Of a DNA stretch of 64,000 nt, positions 8,223 through 15,930 are shown in pieces. The DNA is taken from positions 744,001 to 808,000 of the forward strand of contig NZ_QGDD01000001.1 in NCBI RefSeq assembly GCF_003160695.1, given 5' to 3'. The position numbers and the translations under genes are program-made. Source of the DNA: Nocardioides silvaticus. GTDB taxonomy: Bacteria > Actinomycetota > Actinomycetes > Propionibacteriales > Nocardioidaceae. Numbering within the stretch: position 1 is the first letter of the stretch; every line of letters begins with the position of its first letter. The notes below the pieces were generated by a model, which searched no databases, was not told the origin of the DNA, and saw only the letters and a list, made by a program, of their open reading frames with translations.

Positions 8223-9857
8223 TCAGGCCCGTCCCAGCTTGTTCATCACCCTGAGTGCCAGCACCTGGACCTTCGCGTACTGCTCCGAGCTCAACCCGAA
8301 CTGGGGCGAGAGCTTGAGGAACCGCTGCGTCCCGACCGACTGCGTCTCGGTGTAGCGGTGGATGCCCTCGGCGCCCTGGCGCCGGCCCATGCCGGACTCG
8401 CGCATGCCGCCCATCGGCGCCGCCAGGCTGCCGAAGGTCGCGCCGAAGCCCTCGTTGATGTTGACGGTGCCGCACTTGATCTGCCGGGCGATGGCCCGAG
8501 CGCGGGCGCCGTCCTGGCTGAAGATCGCGCAGTTGAGGCCGTACTCCCCGTCGTTGGCGCGGGCGATCGCGTCGGACTCGTCGTGGAACCGGTAGAGCGC
8601 CACCACCGGGCCGAACGTCTCGTGCCCGAAGCAGGTCATGTCGGGCGTGACGCCCTCGAGGATCGTCGGCTCGTAGTAGTACGGCGCCAGGTCGGGCCGG
8701 GCGCGGCCGCCGGCCAGGACCCGGGCACCCTTGGCCACGGCGTCGTCGACGTGGGCGACGACGGTGTCGAGCTGGTCGGCGGAGATGAGCGGGCCCATGT
8801 CGACCTCCCAGTCGAGGGTCGCGCCCAGGCTCATCGCCTTGGTCCGGGCGACGAACCGCTCGACGAACCGGTCGTAGACCTGGTCGGCGACGAACAGCCG
8901 CTCGGTCGACACGCAGAGCTGTCCCGCATTGGAGAAGCTGGCCCGCACCGCACCCTCGGCGGCGCGCTCGACGTCGGCGTCGCGGAGCACGAGCAGCGGG
9001 TTCTTGCCACCCAGCTCCAGCGAGCAGCCGATCAGCCGCTCGGCGCACTGGGCGGCGATCAGCTTGCCGGTCGCGGTCGAGCCGGTGAAGCAGATGTAGT
9101 CCGACCGCTCGATCATCGGCCCGCCGAGCTCACGGCCCGGGCCGGCCACGACCTGCCACAGGTCGCGCGGGAAACCCGCCTCGTCCATCAGCTTCAGGCC
9201 CATCAGCGCGGTGAGCATGGTCTGCGCGTCCGGCTTGGAGACGACCGCGTTGCCGGCCATCAGCGCGGGCAGGCCGTCGGAGAGCGCCATGGTCAGCGGG
9301 TAGTTCCAGGGCGAGATGATGCCGACGACGCCCTTCGGGACGTGGTTGATGTCGATCCGCGTCGCCAGCGGGATGACCCCGCCCCGCCGCTCGGTCGCCA
9401 TGTGCTTCCCGGACATCCGCGCGTAGTAGCGGGCGGTGAGCGCGGTGTGGGCGACCTCGTCGTACGCGTGCTTGCGGGCCTTGCCGTTCTCGAGCGTGAT
9501 CATGTCGAGCAGCTCGGGCATCCGGTCGAGGAGCAGGTCGTGGAGGCGCAGCATGATCGCGGCGCGCTCGGCCATCGGCACCCGCACCCACTGCGCCTGT
9601 GCCACCCGCGCCCGGCGGTAGGCCTCCGCGACGTCGTCGGTGCTCGACTGCGGGATGTTCGCCAGCGGCGCCCCGGTCAGTGGCGAGGTGAGCGGCACCG
9701 TGGTGCCGGTCGTCGCCAGGACGCGACGGGTGAGGGTCTCGACGTACTCCGGCTCGAGGACGTACGACGCCCGCGGGTCGTGCTCGGGGTCGTGCGGGCC
9801 CTCGACGAGGGGACCGCCGCCGACGCCTTCGGGGTGGCCGGGGTTCGAAGCGCTCAT
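8223..9857 (-). CDS. Aldehyde dehydrogenase, succinic-semialdehyde-dehydrogenase-like
   Basis: A 544-aa NAD(P)-dependent aldehyde dehydrogenase. Landmarks: cofactor loop ISPWNYPL, FTGSTATGK, general base in SLELGGKNP near residue 280, and nucleophile Cys near 315 in FSNAGQLCVSTERL, then HETFGPVVALYRF. The length and NAGQLCVSTERL/GFGATFGSLAAPMGGMRESG segments resemble the actinobacterial GabD2 group, but the substrate cannot be proved. The first 40 residues are poorly conserved and acidic. It is the promoter-proximal gene of a two-gene operon with the GMC oxidoreductase, and the region before it carries two inverted repeats. Confidence 0.85.
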   Translation of the reverse strand: MSASNPGHPEGVGGGPLVEGPHDPEHDPRASYVLEPEYVETLTRRVLATTGTTVPLTSPLTGAPLANIPQSSTDDVAEAYRRARVAQAQWVRVPMAERAAIMLRLHDLLLDRMPELLDMITLENGKARKHAYDEVAHTALTARYYARMSGKHMATERRGGVIPLATRIDINHVPKGVVGIISPWNYPLTMALSDGLPALMAGNAVVSKPDAQTMLTALMGLKLMDEAGFPRDLWQVVAGPGRELGGPMIERSDYICFTGSTATGKLIAAQCAERLIGCSLELGGKNPLLVLRDADVERAAEGAVRASFSNAGQLCVSTERLFVADQVYDRFVERFVARTKAMSLGATLDWEVDMGPLISADQLDTVVAHVDDAVAKGARVLAGGRARPDLAPYYYEPTILEGVTPDMTCFGHETFGPVVALYRFHDESDAIARANDGEYGLNCAIFSQDGARARAIARQIKCGTVNINEGFGATFGSLAAPMGGMRESGMGRRQGAEGIHRYTETQSVGTQRFLKLSPQFGLSSEQYAKVQVLALRVMNKLGRA

Positions 9858-9886
9858 GCATCGAGGGTAGTGAGTGCCGTCACTCC

Positions 9887-9925
9887 CGGCTACCGATGAG
9901 TAGCCGATGTGTCCCTTTACACATC
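9887..9925. promoter_or_regulatory. Two adjacent inverted repeats upstream of the ALDH-GMC operon
   Basis: CGGCTAC-N6-GTAGCCG (9887-9906) is followed directly by GATGTGT-N6-ACACATC (9906-9925). Both are perfect 7-base arms with 6-base spacers. They lie 30-70 bases before the aldehyde dehydrogenase ATG at 9857. The position fits an operator pair or one operator plus promoter; no regulator gene is adjacent. They could also form a terminator for the methyltransferase side, but that gene ends rather than starts here and no U-run follows. Confidence 0.5.
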
Positions 9926-9936
9926 CGCTTCCGGTG

Positions 9937-10695
9937 TCAAGCCGCGGCGAGCACGACCATCGACACCACCAACGGCGGCAGGCCGGCCACGGCCTCTTCG
10001 GCCTCGCGGCGCACGCGCGCCCGCACGTCCGGCGGCAGCGCGGCGACGTAGGGCGCCGTGTGGGCCATCCCGAACCGCCAGTCGACCAGGTCTGCCGGGG
10101 TGTCCATGCCGGTCGCGACGTCGGCGATCCTCGCCTCGGCGCGGTCGTAGCCGGCCGCACGGGCGAACTGCTCCAGCCCGGCCGCACCCAGCTCCCAGGT
10201 GCTGCCGGCCTTGAACGTCCGGTACCACGCGGGCGGCTCGAACCCGTCGCGCGCCAGTACCGCCTCGATGGCCTCCTTGCACGGGTGGTCCCACTCGGGC
10301 GCGAACACGGTGGCGAGCAGGGCACCGGCCACCCGGCGCAGCTCGACCATGGCCGCCATGGGGTCCTCGAAGTGGTTGAGCGAGAAGCCGGCCGCCGCGA
10401 GGTCGAAGGCCCGGTCGGGGAACGGCAGCCGGGTCAGGTCACCGACGGCGGAGAGCGCCGGCGGCCGCGGCAGCATGCCGTGGGCGAGATCCACCGCGAC
10501 GACCGAGCCAGCACCTCGTCGCCGGAGCGCCTCGCCGGCGACCTCGGTGCCGGCGCCGGCGTCGAGCACCCGCGCCCCCTCGAGATCGACCGGCGCGTGG
10601 TCGGCCATCGCCTCGGAGAGCCGCGCGTACATCCGCTCGGGTCCGGTCCGCCAGAGAGCGGCCGCGGCGTCGTACGCCGCACCGATGTCGTCCAC
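9937..10695 (-). CDS. Class I SAM-dependent methyltransferase
   Basis: A 252-aa protein with the UbiE/Methyltransf_11 fold. Motif I is VLDAGAGTEVAGEAL near residues 43-57 and the acidic end of beta-2 is VVAVDLAHGML near 66-76. Post-motif LPFPDRAFDLAAAGFSLNHFEDP is characteristic of small-molecule methyltransferases. The substrate is unknown. It lies 4 bases downstream of the APH-like kinase gene on the same strand, so the two probably form an operon. Confidence 0.83.
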   Translation of the reverse strand: MDDIGAAYDAAAALWRTGPERMYARLSEAMADHAPVDLEGARVLDAGAGTEVAGEALRRRGAGSVVAVDLAHGMLPRPPALSAVGDLTRLPFPDRAFDLAAAGFSLNHFEDPMAAMVELRRVAGALLATVFAPEWDHPCKEAIEAVLARDGFEPPAWYRTFKAGSTWELGAAGLEQFARAAGYDRAEARIADVATGMDTPADLVDWRFGMAHTAPYVAALPPDVRARVRREAEEAVAGLPPLVVSMVVLAAA

Positions 10696-10699
10696 CGGC

Positions 10700-11698
10700 T
10701 CAGGATGCCACCACCAGGTGCGCGTGCTCGGTGACCCGCGCCTCCCACCAGGCCAGCTCGTCGTCGTACCCGCCGAGCGCCTTCTCCCAACCGAACTGCA
10801 CCATCGCCCCGACCAGGCACAGCCCCAGCTGCCGCTCCCACCACGCCCCGGTGTCGACGCCGTGGCTCTCGAGCGCGGCGCGATAGGTCTCCACCGCCCG
10901 CTCCTTGGTGGCCGGCAGTCGGCGGCAGTTGATCGCGAGGTACCACGCCAGGTCGCTCAGCGGCGCTCCTTCCCCCGGCAGCTCCCAGTCGAGCAGCACG
11001 GTGCGCCGGCGGTCGTCGATGCCGAGGTTGTCGAGCTTCCAGTTGCCGTGGACGAAGGTGGACGGCGTCGCCGCGAGGGCGTCGACGAGGGGCGTGGGGT
11101 CGTGGACGAGGGGTACGACGACGCCGGCCAGCGCCGGCGCGACCTCCTCCAGCAGCGGCCACCCCTGCGCCACCAGGCGCGGCACCAGGTGGTCGGACCC
11201 GAGTGCCGCCTCGGCCTCCGCCATCCGCGGCGACAGCTCGAGGTAGCGGTCGGTCGGGGTAACGATCCTCGGCGCCTTCTCCCAGAACGCTGCGTGCAGC
11301 GCGGCCATGTGGTCGAGGAGCAGGTCCTGCTGGTCGGCCGTGATCGGGTCGTCGGTGACAGGGACCAGGTGCTCCCCCACGTCCCGCATCAGCAGCGCCG
11401 ACCGGGTGGGTCGGTGCGCGTCGTACGCCACTGCGACGATCGGCTGGTTGAAGCAGTCCGGCAGGTCGTCGAGGACCCCCTGCCGCCACAGCTCGACCGA
11501 CGCGCTGCCAGGGATGCCCGCCGCCCGGAGCGTCCAGTCGCCCTCGCTGTCGAGGTGCTTCAGCACGTACGACGCCCCGTCGATCGTCACCCGCTCCAGC
11601 ACCGCCCCCGACTTCCCCGGCCCGTCGAGCGGCTCGCGACTGGTCGCGCCGGCGACCAACGCATCGACGGAGGCGAGCACAGGGCGGCGATCGGGCAT
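10700..11698 (-). CDS. Aminoglycoside-phosphotransferase-fold protein with altered catalytic loop
   Basis: A 332-aa APH/choline-kinase-fold protein. The Brenner-type loop reads FVHGNWKLDNLG and the metal-binding part TVLLDWELPGEGAPLSDLAWYLA. The usual loop is HGDxxxxN; here the catalytic Asp is Asn (codon AAC), which would be expected to weaken or abolish kinase activity. The start, ATG 11698, is preceded by GAGGAGA at good spacing. Partner: methyltransferase gene 4 bases downstream. No drug resistance role should be read into the fold name; most such genes act on unknown metabolites. Confidence 0.78.
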   Translation of the reverse strand: MPDRRPVLASVDALVAGATSREPLDGPGKSGAVLERVTIDGASYVLKHLDSEGDWTLRAAGIPGSASVELWRQGVLDDLPDCFNQPIVAVAYDAHRPTRSALLMRDVGEHLVPVTDDPITADQQDLLLDHMAALHAAFWEKAPRIVTPTDRYLELSPRMAEAEAALGSDHLVPRLVAQGWPLLEEVAPALAGVVVPLVHDPTPLVDALAATPSTFVHGNWKLDNLGIDDRRRTVLLDWELPGEGAPLSDLAWYLAINCRRLPATKERAVETYRAALESHGVDTGAWWERQLGLCLVGAMVQFGWEKALGGYDDELAWWEARVTEHAHLVVAS

Positions 11699-11774
11699 GG
11701 CTTCTCCTCGGGCTGCTCCATCGTGGCACTCCCGAGCATCCCGTGGCCGGGTTGCAGGCGGATTGCAGCCGCTC

Positions 11775-12010
11775 CCGGCCGTCGAGCAGCCCTCGCCTCG
11801 GTCGTCGAGCAGCCCGCTTTGGTCGTCGAGTAGCGCCGAGCGCTCTGCGCGAGGCGCGTATCGAGACGCCGCAACCCGCACGCCGACCGCAACCACAGCG
11901 AAAGGCGTCTCGATACGCCCTCGCCTGGCGGCTCGGGCTACTCGACGACCGAAAGCGGCTCGGGCTACTCGACGACCGAAAGCGGCGCGGGCTACTCGAC
12001 GACCGAAGGA
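11775..12010. repeat. Cluster of dispersed repeats, including a 27-bp tandem repeat x3
   Basis: This gap of about 335 bases (11699-12034) holds no gene. It contains three short CGTCGAGCAGC/TAGC units at 11778-11832, one full GGTCGTCGAGTAGCGCC...CGTATCGAGACGCC element (11821-11870), then GGCGTCTCGATACG in the opposite orientation (11904 on). A 27-base unit GCGGCTCGGGCTACTCGACG + ACCGAAA is repeated three times (11928-12008; the third copy has one internal change and a diverged end). The units match elements at 6185, 13514, 56513 and 56750. Confidence 0.85.
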
Positions 12011-12034
12011 TCGCCCGCGGGGCCGGATGAACTC

Positions 12035-13489
12035 CTACATCTCCGGCGCACCCAGGTACACCGACTTGAGCTCGGTGTACTGGGCCAGGCCCTCGGGGCC
12101 GAACTCCCGGCCGACACCGGAGGCCTTGTAGCCGCCGAAGGGGGCGGCGAAGTCCATCGTGTAGGTGTTGACGCCGATGGTGCCGGTGCGGATCCGTCGG
12201 GCCACGTCGGTGCCGGCCGCCTCGTCGGCGGTCCAGACGGTGCCGGCGAGGCCGTACTCGGAGTCGTTGGCGATCCGGACGGCGTCGTCGACGTCGTCGT
12301 ACGGAATCACCGAGAGCACCGGGCCGAAGATCTCCTCCTGGGCGATGCGCATCCGGTTGTCGACGCCGGCGAAGACCGTCGGCCGGACGTACCAGCCCGT
12401 CGAGAGGCCGTCGGGCATGCCGAGACCACCGGTGACGAGCTGAGCGCCCTCCTCCTGGCCGAGCGCGATGTACTTCTCGACGCGTTCCTGCTGGCGCTGG
12501 GCGACCATCGGGCCGACCTCGGTGGCGGGGTCCATCGGGTCGCCGACCTTCATGCCTGAGACGGTCTCGGCAAGGGCGGCGGCGAACGAGTCGTGCCGGT
12601 CCCGGCTGACGAGGACCCGGGTCTGGGCGACGCAGGCCTGCCCGGAGTTCATGACGCCGATGAACTTCAGGCCCTCGAGCGTGGTGGCGAGGTCGGCGTC
12701 GTCGAGGACGATCGCCGCGGACTTGCCGCCGAGCTCGAGCGAGCAGCGCTTGAGCTGCTCGCCGCAGATCGCGCCGATCCGGCGGCCGGCGGCGGTGGAG
12801 CCGGTGAAGGCGACCTTGTCGACACCGGGGTGCGAGACCAGGTGCTCGCCGACCTCGCGGCCGGCGGCGACGATGCTGACGACGCCCTCGGGGACGCCGG
12901 CCTCCTGCAGCAGCTCGGCGAGCAGGTAGCAGTCCAGCGGCGACTCGGGGGCCGGCTTCACGACGACCGTGCAGCCGGCGAGCAGCGCCGGCACCAGCTT
13001 GGACATCACCGTGAATTGCGGGACGTTCCACGGCGGGATGGCGGCGACGACGCCGATCGGCTCGTGCCGCACCATCACGTCGGAGCCGAGCACGCCCGGC
13101 CGCATCGACTCCCACGGGAACTCGCGGGCGATGCCGAGGAACGCCTCGATCTGCATCCACGGCGCCGGCGCCTGCGCGAGGTTGCTGAAGGAGATTGGCG
13201 AGCCCATCTCGGTCGAGATGATCTCCGCCATCTCGCCGAGCTTGGCGGCGTACAACCCCGACAGGTTCTGTACGACGTCGATGCGCTCCGCGGGACTCAT
13301 CCGCGGCCACGGGCCCTCGTCGAACGCTTTCCGCGCCGCTGCGACCGCCGCGTCGATGTCGGCGGTCGAGCCTTCGGGCACGCGCGCCACCACCTGCTCG
13401 GTGTGCGGGGAGACCACCTCCAGGACGGAGTCGGTGGCGGGCTTGGACCAAGCACCACCGATGAACAGTGCGTCGCGGTCGAGAGTCAT
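12035..13489 (-). CDS. Aldehyde dehydrogenase
   Basis: A 484-aa NAD(P)-dependent aldehyde dehydrogenase. Motifs: IPPWNVPQ cofactor loop, FTGSTAAGR, RCSLELGGKSAAIVL with the general base, nucleophile Cys in MNSGQACVAQTRVLV near residue 285, and QEEIFGPVLSVIPY. The C-terminus PFGGYKASGVGREFGPEGL is usual for betaine-aldehyde/steroid-type ALDHs. It lies 77 bases downstream of the unknown 384-aa gene, separated by a dispersed repeat, so it may belong to the KstR-box operon starting at 15866. Substrate not determinable. Confidence 0.92.
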   Translation of the reverse strand: MTLDRDALFIGGAWSKPATDSVLEVVSPHTEQVVARVPEGSTADIDAAVAAARKAFDEGPWPRMSPAERIDVVQNLSGLYAAKLGEMAEIISTEMGSPISFSNLAQAPAPWMQIEAFLGIAREFPWESMRPGVLGSDVMVRHEPIGVVAAIPPWNVPQFTVMSKLVPALLAGCTVVVKPAPESPLDCYLLAELLQEAGVPEGVVSIVAAGREVGEHLVSHPGVDKVAFTGSTAAGRRIGAICGEQLKRCSLELGGKSAAIVLDDADLATTLEGLKFIGVMNSGQACVAQTRVLVSRDRHDSFAAALAETVSGMKVGDPMDPATEVGPMVAQRQQERVEKYIALGQEEGAQLVTGGLGMPDGLSTGWYVRPTVFAGVDNRMRIAQEEIFGPVLSVIPYDDVDDAVRIANDSEYGLAGTVWTADEAAGTDVARRIRTGTIGVNTYTMDFAAPFGGYKASGVGREFGPEGLAQYTELKSVYLGAPEM

Positions 13490-13513
13490 GGGGAATTTCC
13501 TTCCAGGTGCCGG

Positions 13514-13562
13514 GGTCTCGATACGTCCTCGCCCACCGGCTCGGACTACGCGACCACCGAGA
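13514..13562. repeat. Dispersed GTCTCGATACG repeat, degenerate copy
   Basis: GGTCTCGATACGTCC ... CACCGGCTCGGACTACGCGA, ending ACCACCGAG. The left end matches the elements at 6185 and 11904; the right end has drifted (GACTACGCGACCA against GCTACTCGACGA). It fills most of the 77-base gap between the two catabolic genes at 12035 and 13567. Confidence 0.7.
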
Positions 13563-13566
13563 ACGG

Positions 13567-14721
13567 TCAGGGGGCGAGGTCGAACCAGTCGGTGAAGCCG
13601 CTGGGGTCGTGCCGGCCGAGGGCGCCGTGCTCGAAGAGCCCCCAGCCCTCCGCACCGTCGGCGCCGGGGCCGTGGGCGATCGCGTGCCCGACGTGGTCGA
13701 TCACGCCGAACATGACCCGGCCGGCGACGGCCGGGTCGTTCATGTCGTAGGTCAACCGCTCGGTGAAGCCGGGCCCCTTCCACATGCCGTGCGTCCAGTC
13801 GGAGTCACCGCCGTAGCCGCCGCCGACGTGGATCGGCACCGGCAGCTTCGAGGTCACCTCGAGCACGAGGTCCTTGCCCTCGGGCGTCTGGCAGGTGATG
13901 GTCGCGCCGGTCGGCACCCGGGTGCCCGAGGCGTAGTGGATCTCCGCGCGCGGCCAGCCGAGCTGCTCGACCCGGCCGTCCTTCCAGATGCGCGTGCAGT
14001 CGTTGAGGGTGCGGTAGCCGTCCGGCGTCTCCTGGATGATGAGCACGATGCCGAAGTCGTCGAACCGCATCGGCACGTAGAGCCACCACATGCCCTCGAA
14101 CGCCGGGTCCGCCGGCTTGCCGGCCGGAGCGGCCTCGCCGACCGGACGGATGCCCCACGACCGGTCCCGCGAGCCGACCCACCGGTCGGGAGCGACCGCG
14201 ATGTCCTCGCCGTCGACCGAGATCGTGCCCTCCCACGTGCCGACCTGGGCGAACCGCTGGGCGTCGAGGATCGTGCTCGCGCCCTGCCGCATCACGTGCG
14301 GCAGCTCCTGCACGACGTCGAAGGAGCCCTCCCAGGTCAGGTCGAGCGCCATTCCGTGGGTCTCCTCGAGCACCAGCCGCAGCTTGCGCAGCGGCTCGAC
14401 CACCTCCACCCGGTACGCACCGACCCGCTGGTCCATCCGGTCGGCGCCCCGCGGGTCGGCGGCGTCGCCGAGGTGGACGGCGGTCTGCTCGTCGCCGCGC
14501 CGCAGCAGGACGAACGCGTCCTTGGTGCCGAGGTTCGGGTAGAAGCCGAGGCCGGTGATGAGGAACAGGTCGCCGGTGCGGTCGTGGGCGTTGAGGTAGC
14601 AGCGGTCGTAGAAGTTGCGGTCGCTGCTGCCGGCCCAGGCGACGGGGCGGGGCAGCTGGTGGATCGGGTACTCGTCGAGCGGCCCGAGGCCGACGTACTC
14701 CCCGTGCAGGCCGTGGTTCAT
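13567..14721 (-). CDS. Conserved protein of unknown function in a KstR-box operon
   Basis: A 384-aa soluble protein with no catalytic motif I recognise. It is rich in Trp/Gly beta-type segments (HQLPRPVAWAGSSDRNFYDR, GLGFYPNLGTKDAFVLLRRG, DRSWGIRPVGE, WWLYVPMRFDDFGIVLIIQE), suggesting a lipocalin- or CrtC/AttH-like beta-barrel fold. Proteins of this kind are often found next to ACAD10-type phosphotransferases in actinobacterial lipid or sterol loci. Its ATG overlaps the phosphotransferase stop by 4 bases, so translation is coupled and a related role is likely. Function left open. Confidence 0.8.
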   Translation of the reverse strand: MNHGLHGEYVGLGPLDEYPIHQLPRPVAWAGSSDRNFYDRCYLNAHDRTGDLFLITGLGFYPNLGTKDAFVLLRRGDEQTAVHLGDAADPRGADRMDQRVGAYRVEVVEPLRKLRLVLEETHGMALDLTWEGSFDVVQELPHVMRQGASTILDAQRFAQVGTWEGTISVDGEDIAVAPDRWVGSRDRSWGIRPVGEAAPAGKPADPAFEGMWWLYVPMRFDDFGIVLIIQETPDGYRTLNDCTRIWKDGRVEQLGWPRAEIHYASGTRVPTGATITCQTPEGKDLVLEVTSKLPVPIHVGGGYGGDSDWTHGMWKGPGFTERLTYDMNDPAVAGRVMFGVIDHVGHAIAHGPGADGAEGWGLFEHGALGRHDPSGFTDWFDLAP

Positions 14722-15866
14722 GCGCCGACCTCCTCGAGCAGCCGCACGAACAGCGGCCGGTGGTGCATCACGGACTCCGGGTCGTCCGGCCGCTCGATCT
14801 CTCCGAAGTGGATCTGCCGGGCGCTGGTGCGGAGGAAGACGATGCCCCAGATCACGCCGGCGAGGACCTGGTACCAGGCCAGGTCGCCGACCTCGACCCC
14901 GCTGAGCTCCTGGTAGGTGGCCACCACGTCCTCGGGCCTGAGGAAGTCCGGCATTCCGGGCAGCTCGAAGGCCGAGGCGATCTCCTGGAAGACGGCGTGG
15001 GCGAACACCAGCCAGGCCAGGTCCAGCTCCCGCGGCCCGAGCGTGGCCATCTCCCAGTCGAGCACGGCAACCGGCTCGAAGTCGCGGTACATGATGTTGC
15101 CGATCCGCGAGTCGCCCCACACGAGCACGGCCGCGTCCTCGTCCGGCTGGTTGGCCTCGAGCCACGCCAGCGCCCGCTCGATGAGAGGCGAGCGCGGGCT
15201 GCCACCGGCCGCGTTGATCGCGTAGTCGTACCAGGCGCGGGTCTTCGCGACGTTGCGCGCGAGCGCCGTGGTGCCTTCGTGACCGGTTACGGCAGGGTCG
15301 AGGAACGCGAACGTGGTCCCGGCGTCCGGGATCCCGTGCAGCTTGGCCAGCACCTCGATCGTGCTGCGCTGCAGCCTGGCCTGCTGCTCGGCCGGCGCGT
15401 CGTAGAGCCAGTTGTCGCCGAACGGGTAGGGCATCACGTCCGGAGGTACGGCGCCCTCGAGCCGGTCCATCAGGAAGAACGGGGTGCCGAGCACCTCCCC
15501 CGTCGGCTCGATCAGCCCGACCGGCGGGACCGGGATGCCGGCCAGCTCACCGGCCAGCCGCATCGCGTCGTACTGGTCCTGGAGCCGGTAGGCCGGGAAG
15601 ACCGGCATGTCCTCGGCGGCCGGGGCGACGCGGGCGACGTACTCCTTCGCCGCGCGCTCCCCGTCGGCACCGGTCGTCGTGATCGCCAGGAGCACGGTCT
15701 CGCTGGACATGCCGTTGGTCTGGATGCCCTCGTGCAGGGTGACCGCCGGGTCGGAGCCCTCGGGCAGCACCGTCGCCAGCCACTCCTCCAGCCTGGCCCG
15801 GACCTGGTCCGGGTCGCGGCTGGAGCGCTGCAGGGTCATCTCGGTCGGCGGCGTTGCCTGCGACAT
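14718..15866 (-). CDS. ACAD10-like phosphotransferase (APH family)
   Basis: A 382-aa kinase-fold protein. N-lobe: IQTNGMSSETVLLAI and the Lys-containing AAKEYVARVAP. Hinge: FFLMDRLEGAVPPD. Catalytic loop: VLVWGDSRIGNIMYRDFEPVAVLDWEMA, with the Asp and Asn of the HGD...N pattern (Trp replaces His) and the metal-binding Asp all present. This is the pattern of the ACAD10/ACAD11 kinase group that phosphorylates hydroxyacyl-CoA in lipid breakdown. It is the first gene of an operon whose promoter region carries a KstR-type box, which supports a role in sterol or fatty-acid catabolism. Confidence 0.87.
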   Translation of the reverse strand: MSQATPPTEMTLQRSSRDPDQVRARLEEWLATVLPEGSDPAVTLHEGIQTNGMSSETVLLAITTTGADGERAAKEYVARVAPAAEDMPVFPAYRLQDQYDAMRLAGELAGIPVPPVGLIEPTGEVLGTPFFLMDRLEGAVPPDVMPYPFGDNWLYDAPAEQQARLQRSTIEVLAKLHGIPDAGTTFAFLDPAVTGHEGTTALARNVAKTRAWYDYAINAAGGSPRSPLIERALAWLEANQPDEDAAVLVWGDSRIGNIMYRDFEPVAVLDWEMATLGPRELDLAWLVFAHAVFQEIASAFELPGMPDFLRPEDVVATYQELSGVEVGDLAWYQVLAGVIWGIVFLRTSARQIHFGEIERPDDPESVMHHRPLFVRLLEEVGA

Positions 15867-15914
15867 CGGTTCCTCCGGGGATCGTGCGCGACCGCGGCCG
15901 CGTCTTCGGTCAAA

Positions 15915-15930
15915 CTAGAACACGTTCTAG
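15915..15930. promoter_or_regulatory. KstR-type operator
   Basis: CTAGAAC-AC-GTTCTAG is a 7-2-7 perfect inverted repeat. Its core TAGAACACGTTCTA fits the mycobacterial KstR consensus TnnAACnnGTTnnA at every defined base. KstR is the TetR repressor of cholesterol catabolism. The site lies 49 bases upstream of the phosphotransferase start and overlaps the stop codon of the sulfotransferase gene, so it would control the 15866 to 12035 operon. No kstR gene is in this window. Confidence 0.78.

Noticed and set aside
10700..11698. Aminoglycoside resistance gene
   Set aside because: Only the general APH fold is shared; the catalytic Asp is replaced and there is no resistance context.
11928..12008. 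Possible CRISPR array
   Set aside because: Three direct 27-base repeats abut with no spacers, no cas genes are near, and the unit is part of a dispersed repeat.
10434..13655. A 1073-codon open frame on the minus strand
   Set aside because: It runs across the aldehyde dehydrogenase and kinase genes in the wrong frame and through the repeat cluster; composition is Arg/Pro/Ala-rich with no domain.
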